Of a stretch of 64,000 bases of DNA, positions 26,673-35,700 are shown piece after piece. Source of the DNA: Pipra filicauda (lineage: Eukaryota > Chordata > Aves > Passeriformes > Pipridae); the NCBI RefSeq assembly GCF_003945595.2, contig NW_024104332.1:2232001-2296000 (forward strand). Direction: 5' to 3'. The notes below the pieces were generated by a model. The model was not told where the DNA came from. It worked only from the letters and a program-made list of their open reading frames with translations, and did not search any database. Made by a program: the position numbers and the translations under genes. The first letter of the stretch is position 1. Each line of letters opens with the position of its first letter.

Positions 26673-27074
26673 GCAGTAGTGGAAAAGTTTTGTAGGAATG
26701 CACAGATCAAATGACAAAATACAGACACAGCAGAAGGCAGTTTGATTAAGAGTCTTCCACAAGACAGATCGCTTGTGGCAATGCTACAGCAAGCAAAAAA
26801 CTGACTGTAAGTCAATCCAGTCAGCATTAGAGCTTGTGCTATAAAATTAGCATCCACAGAATCAAGAGACAGGCTCAAACCATTGCATTTCCAACCCTGA
26901 AAGACAGGCACAACGTTTCCCACTTCTGCTTGCTTCATCGCAGTGAAGGAACGACTCCTCTGTTCAGCAGCAACAAGCTTCTGTGATTAGTGTTCATCCA
27001 GCCCTCCCTTGCACACGAGAGACAAGGGTTCTCCTGCATGCCCAGAGCCTTCTTGAACACGGCTTGGGCAGGTC

Positions 27075-27197
27075 TCATCGATCCAGACTGCGCTTCTGAG
27101 CTGCTTCTGAACACACGTTCCTGAGCAGATTGATCACAGACCTCGGGTCTGCGCTCTTCATAATAGCACTGCCAGACACAATCATATTGGCACCTGC
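27075..27197 (-). CDS. RPE: RPE coding exon 6 (terminal)
   Basis: The acceptor is gtctttcag. It encodes [20 protein letters not shown] through the QKRSLDR C-terminus, residues 189-228, then TGA at 27077-27075. It carries the C-terminal phosphate-binding SGSA segment. Confidence 0.96.
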   Translation of the reverse strand, partial: AGANMIVSGSAIMKSADPRSVINLLRNVCSEAAQKRSLDR

Positions 27198-29113
27198 CTG
27201 AAAGACATGGGACACCCATTCAGTGGAACAGGCTTACAGTTTTCCTGTTGTAAAGCACTTAAGGAGGTATTGAATTCTGGGCTAGTGGTAAACAAGCGCT
27301 ACTTCTGGGACACAGGTGACATACCTCCAACTACAACACCCAATTAGGTTTAGAAAAGACAGCTCTTCCCCCCTCTTTCTTCATCATTGCTCCTATTTAC
27401 CTGAACACACAAGAAACAAACAACTTCTCTAGCTTAGGGGAGGCTTCAGTAGCCACTATTAAGAAAAGGCAAAAGATTAGACCCCAAGTAGATTTTTATA
27501 TTAGGTGCCTAAGTGTGTTCCCTCTGAAAACTTTAACAGCCAAAATTCCTCCAAAGCTTCATTTTCTGGGAGCTGATCAAGTGTCTTGGCATAGTGACTG
27601 AGAACGGTACTCTGCTGCGACCTCTTACCTCTGCGCACTTATGGATAGTGTCAGGCCCTACTCCTCCATCCACTTCTATATCCAAGGAGGGAAACTGTGT
27701 CCTCAGCCACTGAACCTGGGGAACCATATAAAAAGGTGGGCACTGAGATCCACACTGAGCTACCACCATCTCATGCAGTTTCTTACACATCCAGACAAGG
27801 TTTATTTACTTCACCGCTACACTCCATACTGTTAGTTAGCTTTTAGCTCAATAAATAAGGAAAGAGAAACGTAGTTTACCTTTGGCATCATGTCTTCCAT
27901 AAATTTTTGCCCTCCAAACCCAGGTTCTACTGTCATCACCAAAGCCATGTCTATCTGATTGGCCCAAGGTGCCAAGTGTTCAACTGTAGTGCCAGGCTTG
28001 ATGGCCAAGCCAACCTGTGGGGAGGTAAGAAAAAACCAAGTGCACCTTAGGATGATGGCAAGGCTGGCCTGAGCTCAGTACAGACTCCTAGGAAAGTAAC
28101 TGTGTGTCTGTCTAAGCTCTGGAAGAACAAGCTGGTTTAGGTAAAGATTCCCCATTCTCTTCACTGAAACTGAAGACTGACTTCATGCACTGAGTGTTAG
28201 GGCTGCAAGTGCCAATGTCTGACCACCTGAAATGGCAACAATTAGTTTTTCATAGAATCACGGAATCAGAATATCCTGAGCTGGAAGGGACCCACAAGGA
28301 TCACTGAGTCCAAATCCTGGCCCTGCACAGGACAGCCCCAACAATCCCACCATATGCCTGAGAACATTGTCCAAGTGCTCCTTGAGCTCTGGCAGACTTG
28401 GGGCCATAGCCACTTCCCCAGAGAGCCTATTCCACTGCCCAAACATCCCCTGGATGAAGAAACTTTTCCTAATATCCAACTTACACTTCCCCCGACATAG
28501 ATTCACTGGTCACCAGAGAACCAGCCAGCAAGGTGGCTGCTCATTACGCCGAGCGCAGACCGTGCTCCCCTCACCTTCATCCCATTCTCTCGAATGTCCT
28601 TTATCAGCGCCCCGGGATTGTCCGTCGCTTCTAGATGGAAGGTGTACTGGTTCGCGCCAGCGACTGCCATGGGCTTAACCCACTGCTCCGGCCTGGCCAC
28701 CATCATGTGCATGTCTGGAAGAGGGGAGCGAGCGGGGAGCTGGGGCCGGGTCCCGCTGCCGAAGGGGCAGCGCCCCGCAGCCCCCGGCCCTTACCGAAGA
28801 AGGGCTCCTGGCCCAGCTGCTTGCGCAGGCTCTCCACGACAGGGTGGCCGAAGGTGATGTTCGGGACGAAGTGTCTTGGGGCCGAAGAGAGAGACGCGGC
28901 CGCCCGCAGGTTACCCCGGGCGGCCGGGTGGGGCGGGCGGACCGGCCCGCCCCCCGCGCCCCCGTCCCGTCCCGCCCGCCCCCGGCGTTACCCGTCCATT
29001 ACATCCAGGTGCAGGTAGTCAGCCCCGCAGTCCAGCATGCGGCTGCACTCGGCGCCCAGCGCCGCCAGGTCGCTGTTGAGGATGGACGGCCCGATCCTGC
29101 ACCCTGACGCCAT
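27075..29113 (-). CDS. RPE: Ribulose-phosphate 3-epimerase, complete six-exon CDS
   Basis: Cytosolic enzyme that interconverts D-ribulose 5-phosphate and D-xylulose 5-phosphate in the non-oxidative pentose phosphate pathway. It is a metal-dependent TIM barrel, usually a homodimer. Joined exons, in transcript order: 29113-28992, 28874-28795, 28714-28575, 28014-27880, 27715-27629, 27197-27075. They give 228 residues, the human length, with nearly the human sequence. The family active-site residues are all present: His35 and Asp37 in YLHLDVMDG, His70 in DMHMMV, and Asp175 in DIEVDGGVG; Asp37 and Asp175 are the acid/base pair. The phosphate-loop GGVG and SGSA motifs are intact. ATG 29113-29111 ([15 protein letters not shown]) is chosen by homology. 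An in-frame upstream ATG at 29191-29189 could add 26 residues. UNC80 lies upstream on the same strand and KANSL1L converges from the other side. Confidence 0.97.
27629..27715 (-). CDS. RPE: RPE coding exon 5
   Basis: The acceptor is cccag and the donor is GCAGAG|GTAAGA. 29 codons (residues 160-188) including [19 protein letters not shown]; Asp175 is the second catalytic acid/base and a metal ligand. Confidence 0.96.
27880..28014 (-). CDS. RPE: RPE coding exon 4
   Basis: The acceptor is ccccacag and the donor is CCAAAG|GTAAAC. An in-phase exon of 45 codons (residues 115-159): [17 protein letters not shown], then [15 protein letters not shown]. The PGFGGQ loop is a strong family signature. Confidence 0.96.
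28250..28500 (-). mobile_element. CR1 LINE 3' fragment in RPE intron 3
   Basis: On the plus strand it starts catagaatcacggaatcag and continues ctggaagggacccacaagg, then ccccaacaatcccacc. This is the reverse complement of the avian CR1 3' end with its ATTCTATGATT-type terminus. It is about 250 bp, 5'-truncated as usual, and lies in the same orientation as RPE. Confidence 0.9.
28575..28714 (-). CDS. RPE: RPE coding exon 3
   Basis: The acceptor is ctcttccag and the donor is ATGAAG|GTGAGG. It completes Asp68 and encodes [20 protein letters not shown] to ENGMK (residues 69-114), including metal ligand His70. Confidence 0.95.
28795..28874 (-). CDS. RPE: RPE coding exon 2
   Basis: The acceptor is gccccaag and the donor is TTCG|GTAAGG. 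The exon is 80 bp and completes Gly41, then [18 protein letters not shown] to PFF (residues 42-67). The intron before it is only 117 bp and very GC-rich. Confidence 0.95.
28992..29113 (-). CDS. RPE: RPE coding exon 1
   Basis: Starts at ATG 29113 (context GTG ATG G, purine at -3 and G at +4) and ends GACGG|GTAACG, phase 2 out. It encodes residues 1-40, the first barrel strand and the catalytic HLD motif (His35, Asp37). It lies in the CpG island. Confidence 0.96.
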
Positions 29114-30614
29114 CACTGCGGCCGCGGCTGCTGCCGGGACGGAGGGCGGGGCGGGCGGGCGGGGGCAGGGGCGGGGCGGTGCCTCCGCCATCTCGGGGCC
29201 GCGGCTCCGCCCGCGCTGAGGGACACAAATGGCGCCGCAGGGGGCGGGTCGAGCGGCTCGGACTCTTCCCGACCGCGACCCGCGGGCCCAGACTGAGGGG
29301 AGCAATGATAACAGCCCTGGTCTGAGTGGTTTACAGTTGCCAGTGAAGTGTATTTCGTCAGCCCCAAAGACAGTTCCAGCCCCACGCTGGAACGGGGGAG
29401 GGCAGAGACCTTTCCAGCGGCACCCCCTGCGCCAGCACCGGGAGCAGACGGGTAAATTTTAACAAATGCTGTGTCGGTATCCTGGAACAAAACCGCGTAT
29501 CGAAGCCTTTCAGAGAGAAAGAGAGAGAGAGACCGCCCGTGTTGCGCAAGAGGCTCAAACACAGAACTCTGTCCTTTGCCGTCACTCCTTTGTATTTAGC
29601 CCTCGGGGCAACGTTTGCATAAAATGCTGAGGCAACGGGACCGACCGACACACGGACAAGACAGGCACAGCCGGACATTGCTGAACACGACATGCGCTTA
29701 AGGCCTCTAACACTATGTAAAGCAGCATCGTTTGTCTTCACAGAGGAAATACACCAGTTCTGGTACAGAGAGACGGAAGGAAAGCACAAACCAGCTAGAG
29801 TACTTTGTATGCACCTCATCAGGACAGCATTAAGGGCAACCAATATGACAGTAAAACATGAGAAATCAGGCTAATGGGCCTGTGTGTCTGTGCCATCTCT
29901 CAGCAGCCATCCCACAAAACCAAAGCCAGTTGCCCGGCCACCTGGATAAAACTAAATTACAGATTACGTCATTTATAAGCTGCATTGATTTCTAGCAGGG
30001 TAGACATTAAAAATAGGCATTTTAGTCCTTGCTATGGCTTACTACTGTGGATTCACCAGAGACAATGGAAACTTGAAACAGTTATTACATACACTGAATT
30101 AAATGAAGCAAATCACAGTAATTTTGTCATTGCTAAAATAGAGTACTGTGGTGAGGCCTCTACTTTTCATTAATGAAGATCCTTCTTTCTCATTTTCAGC
30201 AGGAAAGGTCGCACCATAAAGTGCACCATGAATTCTCTGTGTGTTGTGTCTCAGCTCACGTTTGAACCTCTCCTCCCTGTGACTGCCAGTGACCCAGCCT
30301 ACCTTGGGACTTGAAAGTGAAGCTATGTTTTTCCTCATTTGTGCGTCACTGTTAATAATAACACTTATCATCTGAAGTTCAGCAATTCTTGGAGTGACCT
30401 CCGAGCTAGGAGCTAATCCAAAGCAGTCTCCTACAGGTACCTGGCATTGGCTCCAGTGCACTGAGGAGATAAGAAGCAGTACAGCATGTTTTGGTCAGCA
30501 GAGGAAGCAGTTTGTTGCTCAGGACATACAACGGGGCACTGCCACCTCCACCCAAGCACCTCTCTTAGAAAACCAGGTACCCTTTGGAGCTGCATTGGTG
30601 CACCACCTGTACAT

Positions 30615-30644
30615 TATATATCCCCATATATATTGGGATATATA
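30615..30644. repeat. Perfect 10-bp inverted repeat
   Basis: tatatatccc (30615-30624) pairs with gggatatata (30635-30644) around a 10-nt loop, in the probable UNC80 3'-UTR/flank. AT-rich and possibly just simple sequence. Confidence 0.7.
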
Positions 30645-30781
30645 TGCTGCACTATAAAAATAGTTGCTTTTTCATCCCTGCTTTTCCCAAGAGGGCTGAG
30701 AGCCTCCATCTCTCGCCAGTGCAGTGGCAGCAGAGCATGCTAAGCACCTCAGAGAAAGATGGCCTTCGCTCTCTTCAGAGG

Positions 30782-30787
30782 TTTAAT
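30782..30787 (-). terminator. Candidate UNC80 poly(A) signal ATTAAA
   Basis: Minus-strand ATTAAA about 1.7 kb after the UNC80 stop. I noticed no canonical AATAAA on this strand between here and the stop. Weak evidence. Confidence 0.2.
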
Positions 30788-31577
30788 GCAGGCGAGTTCA
30801 GTCTTCAGACTGGTGTGCACAGCTCCTGTCAAATTTGAGCATTTGGCAAATGCCAGGCAGTGCAGCCTGAGGCTCCACGGGCTTCCACAGGCTGAAACCT
30901 GCTGAAACCTGCTGCCAGGTGCGTGGTTAATTTTCAAAGCCACAGTAAAATCTGCGTGCTGCACTACAGCAGCGAGGCAGCTCTTCGTGTGGCTGTGTTT
31001 TAACAGCTACTTCAGAGTTGTTAAGGAGAGATGCAAGTCCTTTCTTTGGAAATGGCTGGCAGGATATCGTTTCCCTCCTAAGGCCGTTTTATCTTGTGTG
31101 TCCAAATGACAAGCCTTCAGGAGCCAAACTGGTAATTAGCGTGTTTTAGATACTCTCAGGATGACCCAAAACATTTTCCTCTGCGCAATAATGCCACAAT
31201 TATAAACCCCAGTTCTTCTAATGTGAACTGAAAAAGGCAGTGTACGATTCCCAATGCAGAGGGTAACTTTGGGCATTGCTGATGATTTCATGGTTTGTTT
31301 CACAGCTGTTTGCACTTTGCCTGTCAGTAGCCAATGGCTAAATTCACATTTCAGTATAATTCCATGATGCTGCAGCAGAGCCCATAACTCAGCTGTGACT
31401 TCAGCTGATCCCCCTCGGGATCTTCCCCTTCTGTAAATGTTACATACACGTATTTAACACTTGCATCCATGATCATTACATACATAAAATGTAGCCTTTT
31501 TAAATACAATCTCAACATGCCAAAAATAGATTCTTTCATCAAGTTTTCTGCCCTGGAATAGCCATCTTTCGTTTACA

Positions 31578-31617
31578 ATGTATATATATATATATATATT
31601 TATATTTTTATATATAG
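31578..31617. repeat. TA dinucleotide microsatellite
   Basis: About ten TA units followed by an interrupted tatattttta tail, in the probable UNC80 3' UTR. Likely length-polymorphic. Confidence 0.85.
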
Positions 31618-32490
31618 GAACATGAAAATACCATATATAAATATTTACTTAAAATCCTTCTATCTAAGTACATCCAACAGCATCAGTGGAGTAGTTGCTT
31701 GGGACCATGCAGTTTCTTGGGGTTCTTTTTAAGCTGTCGAGATGAATTGCTCAGTACATTTAAGTAGGACAGTGTGGGCTGCAGATCACTCAGCCCCTGC
31801 CCATCTGTATCTGTGCACAGCACATGCATTCCTGCTTATGGAATGTACTGTATTCAGTTTTACAGAGCAAATATTTTTGTAGCACAAAGGCAATATCTTA
31901 CAGACTGGGACGAAACTAACAGACAAAAGTAAGCTGAACTGAAGCCTGCAGGGCCAACAGAAAGGAGAAAAATAAAAGAGTCTAATTGCTTCCTAGTGCT
32001 TATTGTTGCTCTGCAAGTTAGAAACAATGGTCCCAACCTTGTGAAAATCAAGCTTTAGATTGGTCCTGTCAGTGTTTTCACTGTCAGTACCAAGGTGTAA
32101 GAGCCTTGGATTCAGCTGCTGTATAGCCCCCCTCTCAAAAACACTACAAAAATAAATATTGGGCACAATCACAGAAGAGGCTTTTCTGTCTCACACAGTC
32201 CAATAGCTCACAGTACACGGCTGCCAGATCAAGGCTCTGTGGACCACATTTGCCTACACACCCCTACCCTGAGAATTCAGTACAAATTCTCTTATCTTGT
32301 GCTCTCGCCCTGAACTGAAACAGATTTTACAAACAGAGACTTGCCAGTCTATAGCAACCTACTGATAGCCATTTTCTTATAATAAGGATAATAAAGTGCT
32401 CTTGGTTTTCATTAATTACTAGTCAGCAGTGAATTCTAAGGAGAAGGTGCACTTTCTCTTCCTCCTCCCACTATGGCACTTCCCCAGGAG

Positions 32491-32760
32491 TTAAACATGA
32501 GATTCATCCAGATCGATGTCCGTCTCCCCGAGCTCCACGTGTGTGAAGCTGAAGTGAGTGGCCAGCAAGGGGTTCTCCATCCCGTTGTCCTCACTGATGT
32601 GAAGGACAGTGTCCCCGTGCTGCAGCAAGCTGGTGGTCTCGAGGCCAGCATAGTCCTCGGTGTCAGAGAGCTGGGTGGGTGGGGTGCTCTGTGCTGTTGC
32701 TGGCCGGGACTCCAGGCCCTCCTCTTTTTCCTTCTCTTTCTCGGCAGAGAGTGCCTCGCT
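32491..32760 (-). CDS. UNC80: UNC80 terminal coding exon r (residues 812-900)
   Basis: The acceptor is ctcagttgcag. It encodes an acidic stretch (SEALSAEKEKEKEEGLESRP), the conserved GLETTSLLQHGDTVLHISED and NGMENPLL, and the C-terminus ETDIDLDESHV before TAA at 32493-32491. Confidence 0.95.
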   Translation of the reverse strand, partial: SEALSAEKEKEKEEGLESRPATAQSTPPTQLSDTEDYAGLETTSLLQHGDTVLHISEDNGMENPLLATHFSFTHVELGETDIDLDESHV

Positions 32761-35700
32761 CTGCAACTGAGGAGAGCTGGTGGTCAGGCAGAGAGAAAGT
32801 GGGAGGGAGGGGGCAAAAAAAGCAAAGGAACACCTATAAAATATTTTCTCGTACAGAAATAGATTTTACCATAAAGGGCCAGGTATTTGCAGATTATAAA
32901 CCCATTAAAATTATACCCCTGACAATGATAGATTTTTTCTGGTGAATCAAATTTGCAGAAATTATCAGAAAAGTTATCTGATTTCAGTCATTAACACTTC
33001 CTTATTTCATCTGTTTTAACTTATGGCTTCAAACCGAGAGTAGGTTTAAATTAGATATTAGAAAAAAATTCTTCCCTGTGAGGGTGGTGAGACCTTGGCA
33101 CAGGTTGCCCAAAGTTGTGGATGCCTCATCCCTGGAAGTGTTCAGGGCCAGGTTTGATGGGGCTTGGGGCAGCTTGGTCTAGTGGAAGGTGTTCCTGCCC
33201 ATCACAGGGGGCTGGAATGAGATGATCTTCCAATCCAAACCCTTCTGAGATTCATTCTGTGATTCTGAAGATAGAGGTCTTTCTTTTGTTCATGATGAAG
33301 GACACAGCCCCAAAAGGTATCTGGGCATATAGAAGTGATCTCAATGTCACTGGTGTGTTGAAGGGATGACTGGAATTGTCCCTGCACTGTCCTCAGTGAT
33401 GTCCAACAGAGAAAAATGTTAGACAAGCAATTCGTTTTTGCAATGTGATGCTTTTGCTAAAACAGTCCTGAGGCTTTTGAAGGAGTCCTTCCCTAAAGAG
33501 GCATCTCTCAGGGAATAACCTGCAAAACCTGTTGAGGAAAGCTTGCACTGGTGAGCAGGTCCAGAAGGACCTGTGATGGAAAAGGAAGATGCAGGAAATA
33601 TATCTGCAAATTAGGAATAGTTGCACAGATCTAGAAGGGGATGGCTTTCAGAAGCAGGGGGTGGGACAGCAAACAGCCACTCAGGAGAGTTTGCTGCCGT
33701 CCCTCTCCTTCCAGCTTTCATTACAGTGCTGTAACCACGTGACCCGGGTGGAGCAAGGGGGACAGACCCACCCCACAAACCTCTCAGTCACAGTACCTGG
33801 CTGGTGGCCTGGCTGTGGAGATCAGCGACAACGATGGCAGGGGAGGAGGTGAGCGTGGGCTTGCTGAGGGGCTCCTGCTTGCTGGTCACTGGGGGGCTGC
33901 TGTGGCCACAGCCCACCTGCTGGGCCACCAGAGCCAGAGTGTCCCCAGGGCAGGCGGGGGCAGCCTCGGGCGGGGCCTCAGTGAACGTCACCGACCGCTT
34001 CTGCTCCGCTGAAGGGAACAGAGCCCAGAGGATCGAGGGTTAACGTTTGGGAAGAAAAACACAAGCAAAGACAAGAGATAACCACTGGAGTTTTTACAAT
34101 TAAGACAGGATTCACGGTTCATTCCATCTTTATAACCTGTCTAATTGACATCTAATCTGAAAGCCTTTTACCCTGGACTTTTTCTACAGACACAGAAAGA
34201 GTCGGGGATCTCCTGGGGTCTGGCCAGCACACCTGTCTTTGTCATGGCTTGGTGAGACAATACCACCCATAAAAACTTTCCATCCCAGAAGAATATACTG
34301 AGTTTAATTCCCATGTGAGTTAGGCATTTCTGCCCTCAAGTAAAAAAGGAAAACTGTCATGCAAATATATAGGGGAATTGCCTGAGATTTTGCAGGAAAT
34401 CTGAGAAAAAAAGTGTAGCTGATAGACCCCCATTCCTGCAGACTACGTCCAATATCCAGCATTAACAGAAGAGCACAGGGTGAAGACAGCTAGACTAAAA
34501 ACCTAACAGTAAACCTGATATCCCTGTTCCTGCTCTTAATTACTTCAGATTAACTTTTATGTTTCAAACATCCCCAGCAGTGCTGTTGCCCCAGAACACT
34601 CCTGCTGAGCTGTTAGAAACCCAGAAAGTTCACAAGCAACCTTGGCTCTTCCAGATGTTTCCTCCAAAGCTCACTGCTCACTTCAGATGGTACAGAATAC
34701 AGCCACCTGCTCTGCTTGGCAGTGCTGACTGCTGGAAATGTACAGCATGGACTGGCACAGTCCTACATTCATTTCCATGTACAATCCTTAAAGCTCGGAA
34801 CATCTAAGCTTGTGAATGATGGGACATCCTTCTTTCTACTGCTCTCAAAAGCAGCTTCAAAACTTGTACATCTAGAGGTTTTGGACAAGGCATCCTGACA
34901 GAATACCTGCCCCCTAAATTCTCCACAACTCTTGGAGACAAGATAATTGTCCATGTCCATTGTCCATGTCCTGTTTCCCCTTGAAAATCACTGGAGAAAC
35001 CATCAAAGTGTTTTGAGGGGGTGATTTTCTGGTAAGGAATCTACTCATTAGGAAAAAGGATAAAACTGCTAGGACTTCCCTTTAATATAGGCTAGTAACA
35101 ACCTTCAAGTTAAAGCAACAGCACAGCACTTTCTAGTTTCCAGTGTGAAGTGCTGGTTCTGGGAGTGCAGCGCTGCCCTACCGCAGGGTTTAGGCTTTGG
35201 CTGGATGCTCCGCCGCGTGGTGGAGAGTCGCGCTCCGTGACGGCTCCGAGGCTCCGTTTGAGTTTTCTGACGTGACAGCAGTGGCCGTCGAAGCTAAATG
35301 TTGGGAGAGAGAGTTAGCTGATGTATGTTCACATATTGCACAGCTGCTCCTCTGAAAGGAGAACGTATTATCATCGTCTGTTCCTTTAGATGTCCATTCA
35401 CTCAGCTTTTAACAGATACATGTTTTAAGGGTTCCATGGCTCAGACATCTCCTTCATATGAACCTCTGGGTTTTGTGCCTTTTCAGTTTTAACACTGAAA
35501 GTAATGCAATGCAGGCTGTGTGACCGTCATTTAATAATAATAATTTTTAAAAAAGGCTGCAGAGGACAAGACTGAGGAATTTAAAACAATTTAAATCCCT
35601 CCTCTCTTAAGGATTTGTCCAACGTCACAGCTAGAACTTGTGCTCCAGTTCCTGCTGACTTAAGGGACTGTACTAGTATAACACAGATTAGGTAGAAGGG

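Larger units (their letters stand above)
21290..27074. other. Convergent KANSL1L/RPE 3'-UTR and intergenic region
   Basis: The two genes run toward each other here. Both 3' UTRs must lie in it, but their ends cannot be set from sequence alone. It contains candidate polyadenylation hexamers (22250 and 22779 on plus; 26672-26667 on minus) and a 13-C homopolymer at 23376-23388. No open stretch encodes a recognised protein. Confidence 0.6.
28730..29330 (-). promoter_or_regulatory. CpG-rich RPE promoter/first-exon island
   Basis: Dense in CG dinucleotides and GC-box-like runs (ggcggggcgggcgggcgggg near 29150), unlike the AT-rich flanks. It covers RPE exons 1-2 and the upstream region. GAGATGGCGGAG on the minus strand at about 29194-29183 resembles a YY1 site, common just after housekeeping transcription starts; aaatggcgccg near 29228 is similar. 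The exact start of transcription is not visible. Confidence 0.75.
29331..32490 (-). other. RPE upstream DNA and UNC80 3' UTR
   Basis: 3.2 kb between the RPE promoter and the UNC80 stop, both on the minus strand, so the part next to 32490 is UNC80 3' UTR. It contains a TA microsatellite (31578-31617), an AT-rich hairpin (30615-30644) and a candidate ATTAAA signal (30787-30782). Open stretches near 29.4-29.8 kb resemble no known protein. Confidence 0.6.

Noticed and set aside
26633..26938. 101-codon minus-strand open frame just after RPE
   Set aside because: Lies in the RPE 3' UTR, is not conserved with anything I know, and the six-exon RPE is already full length.
29358..29843. 161-codon minus-strand open frame upstream of RPE
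   Set aside because: Low-complexity and unrelated to any known protein. It lies between genes in or beside the RPE 5' region, and the CpG-rich DNA there lacks stops by composition.
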